Source: Streptomyces sp. NRRL S-455 (GTDB lineage: Bacteria > Actinomycetota > Actinomycetes > Streptomycetales > Streptomycetaceae). Taken from it: DNA of 64,000 bases. The position numbers were made by a program, and so were the translations under genes. Shown here in pieces: positions 27,012 to 36,247 of this stretch. Each line of letters begins with the position of its first letter. Position 1 is the first letter of the stretch. The notes beneath the pieces were generated by a model, which saw only the letters and a program-made list of their open reading frames with translations, was not told the DNA's origin and did not search any database. Location: positions 20,854 through 84,853 of the forward strand of contig NZ_JOCT01000031.1 in assembly GCF_000717875.1 (NCBI RefSeq). The letters run 5' to 3'.

Positions 27012-30000
27012 TCAGCCCGCCAGGCAGGACGGCCCCAGCAGCACCTTCAGGTCGCCGAAGAGCGCCGGGTCCGGCTTCACGCGGTGCCGGTCGAGGCGCA
27101 GCACGGTCGTCTTGGTCGGCCCCTGGAGCTTGATGCGGACCTCACTGTCACCCTTGTGGTGGCTGAGGACCTCGCCGAGGCGGCTGACCAGCGGCGGGGT
27201 GACCCGGGTGGCCGGGATGGTGAGGATCACCGGCGCGTTGGTGCCCGCGTTGGACAGGTCGGGCACCATCAGTTCCATCGCGACGAGCCGCGGCACGTCC
27301 TCGCGCTTGTCGAGCCGGCCCTTGACGAACACCACGGCGTCCTCGACGAGTTGGGTCGAGACGAGCTGGTAGGTCGCGGGGAAGAACATGCACTCGATCG
27401 AGCCCGCGAGGTCCTCGACGGTGGCGATGGCCCAGGCGTTGCCCTGCTTGGTCATCTTGCGCTGCAGGCCCGAGATGATGCCGCCGATGGTCACCACGGA
27501 TCCGTCGGAATAGTCACCACCGGTCAGCTGGGAGATACCGGCGTCGGCCTTGTCGGACAGGATGTGCTCAAGGCCGAACAGAGGGTGGTCGGAGACGTAC
27601 AGACCGAGCATCTCCCGCTCCTGGGCGAGCAGATAGGTCTTGTCCCACTCCTCGTCGGTGAACTGCACGTCGAGGCCGAAGCCGGGCTCGCTGCTCTCCT
27701 CCTCGCCCATGCCGCCGAAGAGGTCGAACTGGCCCTCGGCCTCCTTGCGCTTGACCGCGACCACGTTGTCGATCATCGGCTCGTACTGCGCGGTCAGGCC
27801 CTTGCGGGTGTGGCCCATGGCGTCGAAGGCCCCGGCCTTGATCAGCGATTCGGTGGTGCGCTTGTTGCAGACCACCGCCTCCACCTTGTCCAGGTAGTCC
27901 GGGAAGGAGACGTACTTCCCCTTGGCCTTGCGGCACCTGATGATCGACTCGACGACGTTCGTACCGACGTTGCGGACGGCGGAGAGGCCGAAGAGGATCA
28001 CGTCGTCGCCCTGGGCGGCGAAGTTGGACATCGACTCGTTGACGTCCGGTGGGAGCACCTTGATGCCCATGCGGCGGCACTCGTTGAGGTAGACGGCCGA
28101 CTTGTCCTTGTCGTCCTTCACGGACGTCAGCAGCGCGGCCATGTACTCGGCGGGGTGGTTCGCCTTGAGGTACGCCGTCCAGTACGAGACGAGTCCGTAC
28201 GCGGCGGAGTGGGCCTTGTTGAACGCGTAGCCGGCGAAGGGGACCAGCACGTCCCAGAGCGCCTGGATGGCCTCGTCGCTGTAGCCCTTCTTGCGGGCGC
28301 CCTCCTGGAAGAGGACGAAGTTCTTCGCCAGTTCCTCGGGCTTCTTCTTGCCCATCACGCGGCGGAGGATGTCGGCCTCGCCGAGCGAGTAGCCGGCGAT
28401 GATCTGGGCGGCCTTCTGCACCTGCTCCTGGTAGACGATCAGGCCGTAGGTGACGTCCAGGACCTCCTTGAGCGGTTCCTCCAGCTCGGGGTGGATGGGC
28501 GTGATCTCCTGCTGGCCGTTCTTGCGCAGCGCGTAGTTGGTGTGGGAGTTCATGCCCATGGGGCCCGGGCGGTACAGGGCCGACACGGCGGAGATGTCTT
28601 CGAAGTTGTCCGGCTTCATCAGCCGGAGCAGGGAGCGCATGGGCCCGCCGTCGAACTGGAAGACGCCGAGGGTGTCGCCGCGCTGGAGCAGTTCGAAGGT
28701 CGTGGGGTCGTCGAGCGGGAGGCTCAGGAGATCGACGTCGATCCCCTTGTTGGACTTCACCATCTTGACGGCGTCGTCCATGATCGTCAGGTTGCGCAGG
28801 CCCAGGAAGTCCATCTTCAGCAGGCCGAGCGACTCACAGCTCGGGTAGTCCCACTGCGTGATGGTCACGCCGTCGGTGTGCCTGACCCAGACCGGCACGT
28901 GGTCGGTGATCGTCTCACTGGACATGATCACGCCGGCGGCGTGCACGCCCATCTGCCGGACCAGGCCCTCGACGCCCTTGGCGGTGTCGATGACCTTCTT
29001 CACGTCCGGCTCGTTCTCGTACATCGCCCGGATCTCGCCCGCCTCCGAGTACCGGGGGTGCTCGGGGTTGGTGATGCCGTCCAGGTTGATGCCCTTGCCG
29101 AGGACGTCGGCGGGCATGGCCTTGGTGAGGCGGTCACCCATCGCGTACGGGTAGCCCAGCACGCGCGCGGAGTCCTTGATCGCGTTCTTGGCCTTGATGG
29201 TGCCGTACGTGCCGATCATGGCGACCTTGTCGGCGCCGTACTTCTCGGTCACGTAGCGGATCACCTCGACGCGCCGGCGCTCGTCGAAGTCGATGTCGAC
29301 ATCGGGCATGGAGATGCGCTCGGGGTTGAGGAACCGCTCGAAGATCAGGCCGTGCGGGATGGGGTCGAGGTCGGTGATGCCGAGGGCGTAGGCGACGATC
29401 GAGCCGGCCGCGGAGCCTCGTCCGGGGCCGACCGCGATGCCCTGCTTCTTGGCCCACATGATGAAGTCGGCGACCACGAGGAAGTAGCCCGGGAAGCCCA
29501 TCGAGATGATGGTGTCCATCTCGTACTCGACCTGCTTCATGCGGTCGTCGGGGATGCCGTCCGGGAAGCGGCGGTGCATGCCGCGCAGGGTCTCCTCGCG
29601 GAACCAGCTGACCTCCGTGTACCCCTCCGGGATGTCGAACTTGGGCATCAGGTCGCGCTTCTCGAACATGCCCGTGGTGTCGACCATCTCGGCGATCAGC
29701 CGAGTGTTGGCGCAGCCCTCCTGCCAGGCGTCCGAGGAGTCGATGGCGTACATCTCGTCCGTGGACTTCAGGTAGTAGCCGGTGCCGTCGAACCTGAAGC
29801 GGTCCGGGTCGGAGAGGTTCTTGCCGGTCTGGATGCACAGCAGGGCGTCGTGGGCGCTCGCCTCGTGCGAGTAGGTGTAGTGCGAGTCGTTGGTGACCAG
29901 CGGGGGGATGCCGAGCTTCTTGGCGATCTCCAGCAGGCCGTCACGGACCCGGTGCTCGATCTCGATGCCGTGGTCCATCAGCTCCAGGAAGTAGCGGTCC

Positions 30001-30551
30001 TTGCCGAAGATGTCCTGGTAGTCGGCGGCGGCCTTCAGGGCCTCGTCGAAGTGGCCGAGGCGGAGCCGGGTCTGGACCTCGCCGGAGGGGCAGCCGGTGG
30101 AGGCGACGATGCCCTCGGACCACTTGGCGATGGTCTCCTTGTCCATCCGGGGCCACTTCTGCAGCCAGCCCTCGGCGTACGCGTCCGACGACAGCCGGAA
30201 GAGGTTGTGCAGACCGGTCTTGTTCACGGCCCACATCGTCTTGTGGGTGTAACCACCGGAACCGGAGACGTCGTCCCGCTTCTGGTGCGGCTGGCCCCAC
30301 TGGATCTTGCGCTTGTTGCGGCGGGACTCGGGCGCCACGTACGCCTCGATGCCGATGATCGGCGTGACCCCGGCCTTCTGCGCGGAGTGGAAGAAGTCGT
30401 ACGCCCCGTGGAGGTTGCCGTGGTCGGACATGGCGATGTGCGTCATGCCCATCTCATTGCACGCGTTGAACATGTCCTTCAGCCGCGCGGCACCGTCCAG
30501 CAGCGAGTACTGGGTGTGGACGTGCAGGTGCGTGAACGGCGTCTTTGACAC
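27012..30551 (-). CDS. dnaE: DNA polymerase III alpha subunit (replicative polymerase)
   Basis: The GTG at 30551 has GGAGG at 8 nt and gives 1179 residues starting VSKTPFTHLHVHTQYSLLDG. The order is: PHP domain (HLHVH at 8-12, SDHGNLHG), the polymerase C-family core with GPGRGSAAGS and the catalytic aspartates in PDVDIDFDERRR, the finger and tandem HhH regions, then the beta-binding segment (QFDLFGG) and OB-fold (VTIGGIISGLQRKMTKQGNAWAIATVED). In actinobacterial DnaE1 the PHP domain is the proofreading exonuclease. An upstream in-frame ATG at 30575 overlaps this ribosome site and is not used. The essential chromosome replicase. Confidence 0.98.
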   Translation of the reverse strand: MSKTPFTHLHVHTQYSLLDGAARLKDMFNACNEMGMTHIAMSDHGNLHGAYDFFHSAQKAGVTPIIGIEAYVAPESRRNKRKIQWGQPHQKRDDVSGSGGYTHKTMWAVNKTGLHNLFRLSSDAYAEGWLQKWPRMDKETIAKWSEGIVASTGCPSGEVQTRLRLGHFDEALKAAADYQDIFGKDRYFLELMDHGIEIEHRVRDGLLEIAKKLGIPPLVTNDSHYTYSHEASAHDALLCIQTGKNLSDPDRFRFDGTGYYLKSTDEMYAIDSSDAWQEGCANTRLIAEMVDTTGMFEKRDLMPKFDIPEGYTEVSWFREETLRGMHRRFPDGIPDDRMKQVEYEMDTIISMGFPGYFLVVADFIMWAKKQGIAVGPGRGSAAGSIVAYALGITDLDPIPHGLIFERFLNPERISMPDVDIDFDERRRVEVIRYVTEKYGADKVAMIGTYGTIKAKNAIKDSARVLGYPYAMGDRLTKAMPADVLGKGINLDGITNPEHPRYSEAGEIRAMYENEPDVKKVIDTAKGVEGLVRQMGVHAAGVIMSSETITDHVPVWVRHTDGVTITQWDYPSCESLGLLKMDFLGLRNLTIMDDAVKMVKSNKGIDVDLLSLPLDDPTTFELLQRGDTLGVFQFDGGPMRSLLRLMKPDNFEDISAVSALYRPGPMGMNSHTNYALRKNGQQEITPIHPELEEPLKEVLDVTYGLIVYQEQVQKAAQIIAGYSLGEADILRRVMGKKKPEELAKNFVLFQEGARKKGYSDEAIQALWDVLVPFAGYAFNKAHSAAYGLVSYWTAYLKANHPAEYMAALLTSVKDDKDKSAVYLNECRRMGIKVLPPDVNESMSNFAAQGDDVILFGLSAVRNVGTNVVESIIRCRKAKGKYVSFPDYLDKVEAVVCNKRTTESLIKAGAFDAMGHTRKGLTAQYEPMIDNVVAVKRKEAEGQFDLFGGMGEEESSEPGFGLDVQFTDEEWDKTYLLAQEREMLGLYVSDHPLFGLEHILSDKADAGISQLTGGDYSDGSVVTIGGIISGLQRKMTKQGNAWAIATVEDLAGSIECMFFPATYQLVSTQLVEDAVVFVKGRLDKREDVPRLVAMELMVPDLSNAGTNAPVILTIPATRVTPPLVSRLGEVLSHHKGDSEVRIKLQGPTKTTVLRLDRHRVKPDPALFGDLKVLLGPSCLAG

Positions 30552-30778
30552 GGCTGCGGCCTCCAGAGAAAACATACGACGAATGGGGCCCGGCAGGCTG
30601 CGGACAGTCTGGGGGACAGCGTCGAAGTCTATGCCTCGGCGGTGACACCCGGGGGCCCGACCCGCGTACCTTCAGGCGGGGGTCGCGGGCACTCCCGCGG
30701 ACCGCCGCACGTTGTGCGGAGGGCGGACCCGCCGTCCCCGAAACCGACGCAGACGTACGCACCAGGAGGCACCCAGCG

Positions 30779-32104
30779 ATGTCGTTCCCGCAGCTCGACG
30801 ACGAGCACCGCGGTGAGGAGATCCTCGCCGTCTTCGACACCGCCTTCGGCGAGCTCCTGGCCGCCGACCCGGCCGCGTTCCGCGTGAAGTTCCGGAAGAT
30901 GGCGGCCTCCGCCTTCGCCTTCTACCGGGGGACGGCGTGCCTCTTCTACCACGACCTGGACGACGCCGAGCGGGGCGGACCCTACCTCGACGAGCGGACG
31001 TCCCGGGTCTGGATCCACGGCGACCTGCACGCGGAGAACTTCGGCACCTACATGGACGCCAACGGCCGCCTGATCTTCAACGTCAACGACTTCGACGAGG
31101 CGTACGTCGGCCCCTTCACCTGGGACCTCAAGCGCTTCGCCGCGTCCATCGCCCTCATCGGGTACGCGAAGGCGCTCAGCGACGAGCAGATCACCGAGCT
31201 GGTGCGGATCTACGCGATCGCCTACCGCGAGCGGATCCACGCCCTGGCCACCGGCGCCAAGAGCGACGAGGTGCCGCCGTTCACGCTGGACACCGCGCAG
31301 GGACCGCTGCTGGACGCGCTGCGTGACGCCCGTTCACTGACCCGTTTCGGCCTGCTGGAGTCGATGACCGAGATCCGCGACTTCGAGCGCCGTTTCGCGC
31401 CGGGCGGCGGCTCGGTGGAGCTGGACGCGGCCACGCGCTACAAGGTGCTGGCCGCCTTCGACGGCTATCTGGAGACGCTGCCGGACAGCTCGCTGGCCCG
31501 CCCGGACTCCTACCGCGTGAAGGACGTCGTGGGCCGGCGCGGCATCGGCATCGGCTCGGCGGGGCTGCCGTCGTACAACATCCTGCTGGAAGGTCACAGC
31601 GACGCCCTGGAGAACGACGTCGTGATCTACATCAAGCAGGCCCAGACCCCGGCGGTCTCCCGGCACATCACGGACCGGGCGATCCGCGACTACTTCCAGC
31701 ACGAGGGGCACCGCACGGTCATCTCCCAGCGCGCCCTCCAGGCGCACGCCGACCCGTGGCTGGGCTGGACCGAGCTGGACGGCGCGGGCCAGCTGGTCGC
31801 CGAGATCTCGCCGTACGCGGTGGACCTCGACTGGGGCGACATCGACGACGCCGAGGAGATCGCCGAAGTGGTGGCCGACCTCGGCCGGGCCACGGCCACG
31901 ATGCACTCGGCGGCGGACGACCAGTCCGGGGAGTCCCTGGTGCCGTTCTCCACGGAGCGGGCCATCGACGCGGCGATCGCTGCCGACGAGGACGGCTTCG
32001 CGCCCCTGCTGGTCGACTTCGCGCACCGCTACGGCGCACGCGCGCGTGCCGACCACCAGACCTTCGTGGATCTGTTCCGCAACGGCCGGATCCCGGGCCT
32101 CTAG
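30779..32104 (+). CDS. DUF2252 protein (kinase-like fold)
   Basis: ATG 30779 follows AGGAGG. The 441-residue protein is a DUF2252 member. It carries WIHGDLHAENFGTY and NVNDFDEAYVGPFTWDLKRFAASI, which mirror the HGDxxxxN catalytic loop and DFD metal loop of aminoglycoside phosphotransferase-like kinases, so a small-molecule kinase activity is plausible but unproven. Later conserved segments include GRRGIGIGSAGLPSYNILLEG and DVVIYIKQAQTPAVS. It is divergent from dnaE across a 227-bp gap. Confidence 0.87.
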   Translation: MSFPQLDDEHRGEEILAVFDTAFGELLAADPAAFRVKFRKMAASAFAFYRGTACLFYHDLDDAERGGPYLDERTSRVWIHGDLHAENFGTYMDANGRLIFNVNDFDEAYVGPFTWDLKRFAASIALIGYAKALSDEQITELVRIYAIAYRERIHALATGAKSDEVPPFTLDTAQGPLLDALRDARSLTRFGLLESMTEIRDFERRFAPGGGSVELDAATRYKVLAAFDGYLETLPDSSLARPDSYRVKDVVGRRGIGIGSAGLPSYNILLEGHSDALENDVVIYIKQAQTPAVSRHITDRAIRDYFQHEGHRTVISQRALQAHADPWLGWTELDGAGQLVAEISPYAVDLDWGDIDDAEEIAEVVADLGRATATMHSAADDQSGESLVPFSTERAIDAAIAADEDGFAPLLVDFAHRYGARARADHQTFVDLFRNGRIPGL

Positions 32105-32186
32105 CCGGGGGCTTTGGCCATTACCTTCCTCACAGGCATCCTTTAGGGGTCCCTTACAGGTCCCCGTGACAGACTCTCCTTTCGCT

Positions 32187-32882
32187 ATGGACATATCCGG
32201 AATCCAGCTCAGAGCCGTACGCGCGGCGCTGTTCACGGCGGTGGTCGTGACAGTCAGCACCGCGTCGCACGTGCTGCTGTCCCGGGTTCCGCTGCCGATG
32301 GGCACGGTGGCCGCGGTCGCCGCCGCCGTGTTCGTGATCGCGTACGCCCTGGCGGGCCGCGAGCGCTCCTTCGGGCGGATCGCGGCCCTGCTGGTCCCGC
32401 TGGAACTGGCCGCCGACACGGTGTTCACCACGGGCCAGCACGCCTGTTACGGCCGGGCGGGCGGCCCCGTCGCCGGGCCGCTGCGGTCGGTCGGTCTGGA
32501 CGTGCTGTGCGGGGGCGGCGAGGTCGGCACTCCCCTGGCCAGGATGGCCGGGGCCACCGGCACCGAGCGGCTCGCAGCGGTGATCGCCCATGCCGAGCCG
32601 GCCACCGCCTGGCTGCTGCTCGGTGCGCACATCGGCGTGGGCCTCGCCGCCGCCGCGTGGCTGCGCCGCGGCGAGCGGGCCCTGGCCCAGCTGCTGCGGG
32701 CGGTGGCGGCCACGACGTTCCGGCCGCTGCTGCTGGCGGTCGCCGCGGTGACGGTGGAGCGCGCCCCGGCGGGGCGCCCGCTGCCGTCGCGCGTCTCCGG
32801 CCTCACGTCCACGGCCCGTGACCTGGTCCTCGCGTACTCCCTGGGACGGCGTGGACCGCCGTGCTCGCCCGCCCTCGCCTGA
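32187..32882 (+). CDS. Small integral membrane protein of unknown function
   Basis: From ATG 32187 the protein has 231 residues with hydrophobic helices at about 10-30, 38-55, 64-84, 138-162 and 172-195, and an Arg/Pro-rich C-terminal tail. Two cysteines lie in a loop (QHACYG, DVLCGG). No ribosome site precedes the ATG; an in-frame GTG at 32166 is an alternative start. I recognise no family beyond the streptomycete position between the DUF2252 gene and the second DsbA-like gene. Confidence 0.7.
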   Translation: MDISGIQLRAVRAALFTAVVVTVSTASHVLLSRVPLPMGTVAAVAAAVFVIAYALAGRERSFGRIAALLVPLELAADTVFTTGQHACYGRAGGPVAGPLRSVGLDVLCGGGEVGTPLARMAGATGTERLAAVIAHAEPATAWLLLGAHIGVGLAAAAWLRRGERALAQLLRAVAATTFRPLLLAVAAVTVERAPAGRPLPSRVSGLTSTARDLVLAYSLGRRGPPCSPALA

Positions 32883-32977
32883 GGCACGCGCCGTCCTGCA
32901 CGGCCCTTCGAGCACGAGCAGTCCCCTGTACGTATTCCGCACACGACGTGTGCGCGTCCCCGACGGAGAACATCACC

Positions 32978-33802
32978 ATGAGCAAGCGGAACAGCCAGGC
33001 GGCGAAGACTGCGGCCCGCGAGCGGCTGCGCGCCGAGCGCGAGCGCGAGGCCAAGCGGGCGAAGGCCAAGCGGCAGATCATCGTCGCCCTCTCGATCGTC
33101 GGCGTCCTGGCGGCGGCCGGCGGTGTGGGATACGCGATCGTCCAGGCCAACAAGCCCGACAGCTGGGAGGCCGCAGCGCAGGCCAAGCTCGTCAAGCCGG
33201 CCAACACGTCGGGCAAGGACGGCACCACTGTCGTCATCGGCAAGGACAGCGCCAAGAAGACCCTCGTCATGTACGAGGACCCGCGCTGCCCGGCCTGCGC
33301 CCAGTTCGAGCAGACCGTCGGCTCGACCGTCGACAAGGACGTCGAAGACGGCAAGTACAAGGTCCAGTTCGTCGGCGCGACGTTCATCGACAAGAACGTT
33401 CCGGGAGTGGGCTCCAAGAACGCCCTCAGCGCGCTGGGCGCCGCCCTGAACGTCAGCCCCGAGGCCTTCCTCAAGTACAAGAACGCGCTGTACTCGACGG
33501 AGTACCACCCCAACGAGACCGAGGACAAGTTCAAGGACGACGACTACCTGATCGACGTGGCGAACTCTGTCGACGGCCTGAAGAACAACAAGAAGTTCCA
33601 GGCCGCCGTGAAGGACGGCACCTACGACAAGTGGGCGCTCGTCATGAGCAAGAAGTTCGACACCGACGGGAAGAAGTACAGCTTCCAGGGCACGCCGACG
33701 CTGCTCATGGACGGCAAGAAGGTCACCGGCAGCGACCGCGAGAGCGCCCCGATGACCGTTGACGAGTTCAACACGGCCATCGAGACCGCGCTCAAGGGCT
33801 GA
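32978..33802 (+). CDS. Membrane-anchored DsbA-like thioredoxin-fold protein (copy 2)
   Basis: ATG 32978 (GGAG upstream) gives 274 residues: basic N-terminus 1-32, one membrane helix (33-56), and an extracytoplasmic DsbA domain with CPAC at 104-107 in YEDPRCPACAQFE and the cis-Pro motif QGTPTLLMDGK. It is a paralogue in layout of the protein at 3958-4758; both have the same basic-TM-CPAC order. A disulfide oxidase or isomerase role outside the membrane is inferred. Its neighbour phoD encodes an exported enzyme. Confidence 0.87.
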   Translation: MSKRNSQAAKTAARERLRAEREREAKRAKAKRQIIVALSIVGVLAAAGGVGYAIVQANKPDSWEAAAQAKLVKPANTSGKDGTTVVIGKDSAKKTLVMYEDPRCPACAQFEQTVGSTVDKDVEDGKYKVQFVGATFIDKNVPGVGSKNALSALGAALNVSPEAFLKYKNALYSTEYHPNETEDKFKDDDYLIDVANSVDGLKNNKKFQAAVKDGTYDKWALVMSKKFDTDGKKYSFQGTPTLLMDGKKVTGSDRESAPMTVDEFNTAIETALKG

Positions 33803-33842
33803 CCGCGCACCGCGACGCGAAGCACTGCCTGAATGTCAGAGG

Positions 33843-33869
33843 GCGGGCGGACTTTCCCAGTTCGCCCGC
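33843..33869 (+). terminator. Hairpin after the second DsbA-like gene
   Basis: Arms GCGGGCGGAC and GTTCGCCCGC (one G:U pair) enclose a 7-nt loop about 40 nt past the stop codon. Confidence 0.6.
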
Positions 33870-33882
33870 TCCGGCGCGTACC

Positions 33883-33898
33883 GATCAGTAACCTGATC
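33883..33898. promoter_or_regulatory. Palindrome over the phoD -10 region
   Basis: GATCAG-TAAC-CTGATC is a perfect 6-bp inverted repeat. Its centre contains a TAACCT -10-like hexamer (33889-33894) that ends 8 nt before the GTG start, so a leaderless start and an overlapping operator are both possible. Confidence 0.4.
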
Positions 33899-33902
33899 GT
33901 TC

Positions 33903-35573
33903 GTGACCAGTCGATACAGATCATCGAAGACGTCAGAGGGCCTCAACTCCCTCACCCCTCGCCGCCGTACGGTCGTCAAGGCCGCGGCGGCGACTGCTGT
34001 CCTGGCCGGACCGCTGGCGGCGACCCTGCCCGCGCGGGCCGTCGACCAGGCCCCCGCCTTCCTGCACGGTGTCGCCTCCGGTGACCCGCTGCCGGACGGC
34101 GTCCTGCTGTGGACTCGCGTGACCCCCGTCCCGGAGGCCATACCGGGCTCCGGACTCGGTCCGGACACCGAGGTGAGCTGGGTCGTCGCCCGGGACAAGG
34201 CGTTCACAACCGTCGTCGCCAAGGGCTCCACCACCGCGACGGCCGCCTCCGACCACACCGTGAAGGCCGACATCCGCGGCCTGGAGCCGGCCACCGACTA
34301 CTGGTTCCGCTTCTCCGCCGGGGGCACCGACTCCCCCGCCGCCCGCACCCGTACCGCCCCGGCGGCCGACGCTGCCGTCACCAACCTGCGCTTCGGCGTG
34401 GCCTCCTGCGCGAACTGGGAGGCCGGCCACTTCTCCGCGTACCGTCATCTCGCGACGCGCGGCGACCTGGACGCCTGGCTCCACCTCGGCGACTACATCT
34501 ACGAGTACGGCACCGGCGAGTACGGCACCCGCGACAAGGTCGTCCGTCCGCACGCCCCGGCCCACGAGATCGTCACACTCGCCGACTACCGCGTCCGGCA
34601 CGCGCGCTACAAGACCGACCCGGACCTCCAGGCGCTGCACGCGGCGGCGCCGGTCGTGGCGATCTGGGACGACCACGAGTTCGCCAACGACACCTGGTCG
34701 GGCGGAGCGGAGAACCACACGGAGGGCGCGGAGGGCGCCTGGTCCGCCCGCCAGGCAGCCGCGAAGCAGGCCTACTTCGAGTGGATGCCGGTGCGTCCGG
34801 CGATCGCGGGCACCACCTACCGCCGGCTGCGCTTCGGCAAGCTGGCCGACCTCTCACTGCTGGACCTGCGGTCCTTCCGCTCGCAGCAGGTCAAGGTGGG
34901 CGACGGCGAGGTCGACGACCCGGACCGCACGCTCACCGGCCGCGCCCAGCTCGACTGGCTCAAGTCGGGCCTGAAGGCGTCCGACACGACCTGGCGGCTG
35001 GTCGGCAACTCCGTGATGATCTCGCCGTTCGCCATCGGCTCGCTCTCCGCCGACCTGCTGAAGCCGCTGGCCAAGCTGCTGGGCCTGCCGCAGGAGGGCC
35101 TCGCCCTCAACACCGACCAGTGGGACGGCTACACCGACGACCGCCGTGAACTCCTCGCCCACCTGCGCGCGAACGCGATTCGCAACACGGTGTTCCTGAC
35201 CGGCGACATCCACATGGCCTGGGCCAACGACGTGCCGGTGGACGCCGGCACCTATCCGCTCTCGCCGTCGGCCGCCACGGAGTTCGTCGTCACCTCGGTC
35301 ACCTCCGACAACCTCGACGACATCGTCAGGGTCCCCGAGGGCACGGTCTCCGCGGTCGCCTCACCCGTCATCCGGGCTGCCAACCGGCATGTCCACTGGG
35401 TCGACACCGACCGCCACGGCTACGGCGTCCTGGACATCACGGCCGAGCGCGCGCAGATGGACTACTACGTCGTCTCCGACCGCACGAAGCGCGACGCGAC
35501 TGCCACGTGGGCCCGGTCGTACCGCACGCGCAGCGGCACGCAGAAGGTCGAGCGGACCTACGACCCGGTCTGA
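33903..35573 (+). CDS. phoD: PhoD-type alkaline phosphatase/phosphodiesterase, Tat-exported
   Basis: The 556-residue protein starts at GTG 33903. A twin-arginine signal lies at 20-26 (RRRTVVK), followed by a hydrophobic stretch and ARA-VDQ near 46 as cleavage site. The mature enzyme has the PhoD N-terminal beta domain and the metallophosphatase motifs [22 protein letters not shown] and [12 protein letters not shown]. It hydrolyses phosphate esters or teichoic-acid-type phosphodiesters outside the cell. PhoD genes of Streptomyces are reported as PhoP-regulated, but I see only one weak GTTCGCC half-site upstream. Its 3' end overlaps the convergent hydrolase gene by 16 nt. Confidence 0.93.
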   Translation: MTSRYRSSKTSEGLNSLTPRRRTVVKAAAATAVLAGPLAATLPARAVDQAPAFLHGVASGDPLPDGVLLWTRVTPVPEAIPGSGLGPDTEVSWVVARDKAFTTVVAKGSTTATAASDHTVKADIRGLEPATDYWFRFSAGGTDSPAARTRTAPAADAAVTNLRFGVASCANWEAGHFSAYRHLATRGDLDAWLHLGDYIYEYGTGEYGTRDKVVRPHAPAHEIVTLADYRVRHARYKTDPDLQALHAAAPVVAIWDDHEFANDTWSGGAENHTEGAEGAWSARQAAAKQAYFEWMPVRPAIAGTTYRRLRFGKLADLSLLDLRSFRSQQVKVGDGEVDDPDRTLTGRAQLDWLKSGLKASDTTWRLVGNSVMISPFAIGSLSADLLKPLAKLLGLPQEGLALNTDQWDGYTDDRRELLAHLRANAIRNTVFLTGDIHMAWANDVPVDAGTYPLSPSAATEFVVTSVTSDNLDDIVRVPEGTVSAVASPVIRAANRHVHWVDTDRHGYGVLDITAERAQMDYYVVSDRTKRDATATWARSYRTRSGTQKVERTYDPV

Positions 35574-36148
35574 AGCGTTTCGAGGAAGCCGAGCGCCACC
35601 CGCCAGGTGGCCTCGGCGGCCTCCTCGTCGTAGTCCGGCAGGTCGGGGTCGGTGTAGAGGTGACCGGCCCCGGCGTACCGGTACACCTCCACGTCGGCGC
35701 CGGTCCGGCCGATCTGGAGGTACCAGGCGCTGAGCCAGTCGTCCGTCTCGAAGGGGTCCGGCTCCGCCACGTGCAGCTGGACCGGCAGCTCGTCCGCGGT
35801 GACGCCCGGCGCGATGTCCGACGTGCCGTGCAGGAGCAGCAGCCCGCGCGCCTTGTCGTCGCCGAGGGCGAGGGTCTGCGCGATGGAGGCGCCGAGCGAG
35901 AACCCCGCGTACACGAGCCCGCGCTCCGAGTAGGGCGCGGCGGCCAGCACCGCCCGCTTCAGCAGCTCGTCCTTGCCGATCTTCTCCTTGTGCTCCATGC
36001 CGTCCTCGACCGCGTCGAACGTACGCCCCTCGAAAAGGTCGGGCGTCCACACCTCGTGACCGGCCGAGCGCAGCCGGTCAGCGGCCTGGAGCACCGCGGG
36101 CCGCAGCCCGAAGGTCGAGTGAAAGAGCATGATGTTCATGAGGCCCAT
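35558..36148 (-). CDS. Dienelactone hydrolase family protein
   Basis: The 196-residue alpha/beta hydrolase has the nucleophile elbow GFSLGAS, with Ser where classical dienelactone hydrolases use Cys, an acid in the [17 protein letters not shown] region and the active-site His in the same segment (GAGHLY). The substrate is unknown. Starts at 36148 ([10 protein letters not shown]) and 36139 are both possible; neither has a good ribosome site. It overlaps the phoD 3' end tail to tail by 16 nt. Confidence 0.85.
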   Translation of the reverse strand: MGLMNIMLFHSTFGLRPAVLQAADRLRSAGHEVWTPDLFEGRTFDAVEDGMEHKEKIGKDELLKRAVLAAAPYSERGLVYAGFSLGASIAQTLALGDDKARGLLLLHGTSDIAPGVTADELPVQLHVAEPDPFETDDWLSAWYLQIGRTGADVEVYRYAGAGHLYTDPDLPDYDEEAAEATWRVALGFLETLQTGS

Positions 36149-36234
36149 GGTGCCAGCCCGGTGTGACGACCCGGCTTCGCGGCACTACCCACCCGGCGTC
36201 GGAAGTCACATGTTCATGCCCCCTGGGAGCCGGT

Positions 36235-36240
36235 TAGGTT
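36235..36240 (+). promoter_or_regulatory. -10 element TAGGTT for a leaderless gene
   Basis: TAGGTT ends 7 nt before the ATG at 36248 with no ribosome site between. Confidence 0.55.
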
Positions 36241-36247
36241 CGGTGGC

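Noticed and set aside
26949-30548. 1199-codon open frame on the plus strand opposite dnaE
   Set aside because: It mirrors dnaE codon by codon; high third-position GC removes stops on the opposite strand. The composition (long runs of Val, Leu, Gly, Asp, Arg, His) is that of an antisense shadow.
33803-33902. PHO box for PhoP in front of phoD
   Set aside because: Only a single GTTCGCC-like unit is present, without the required tandem 11-nt repeats.
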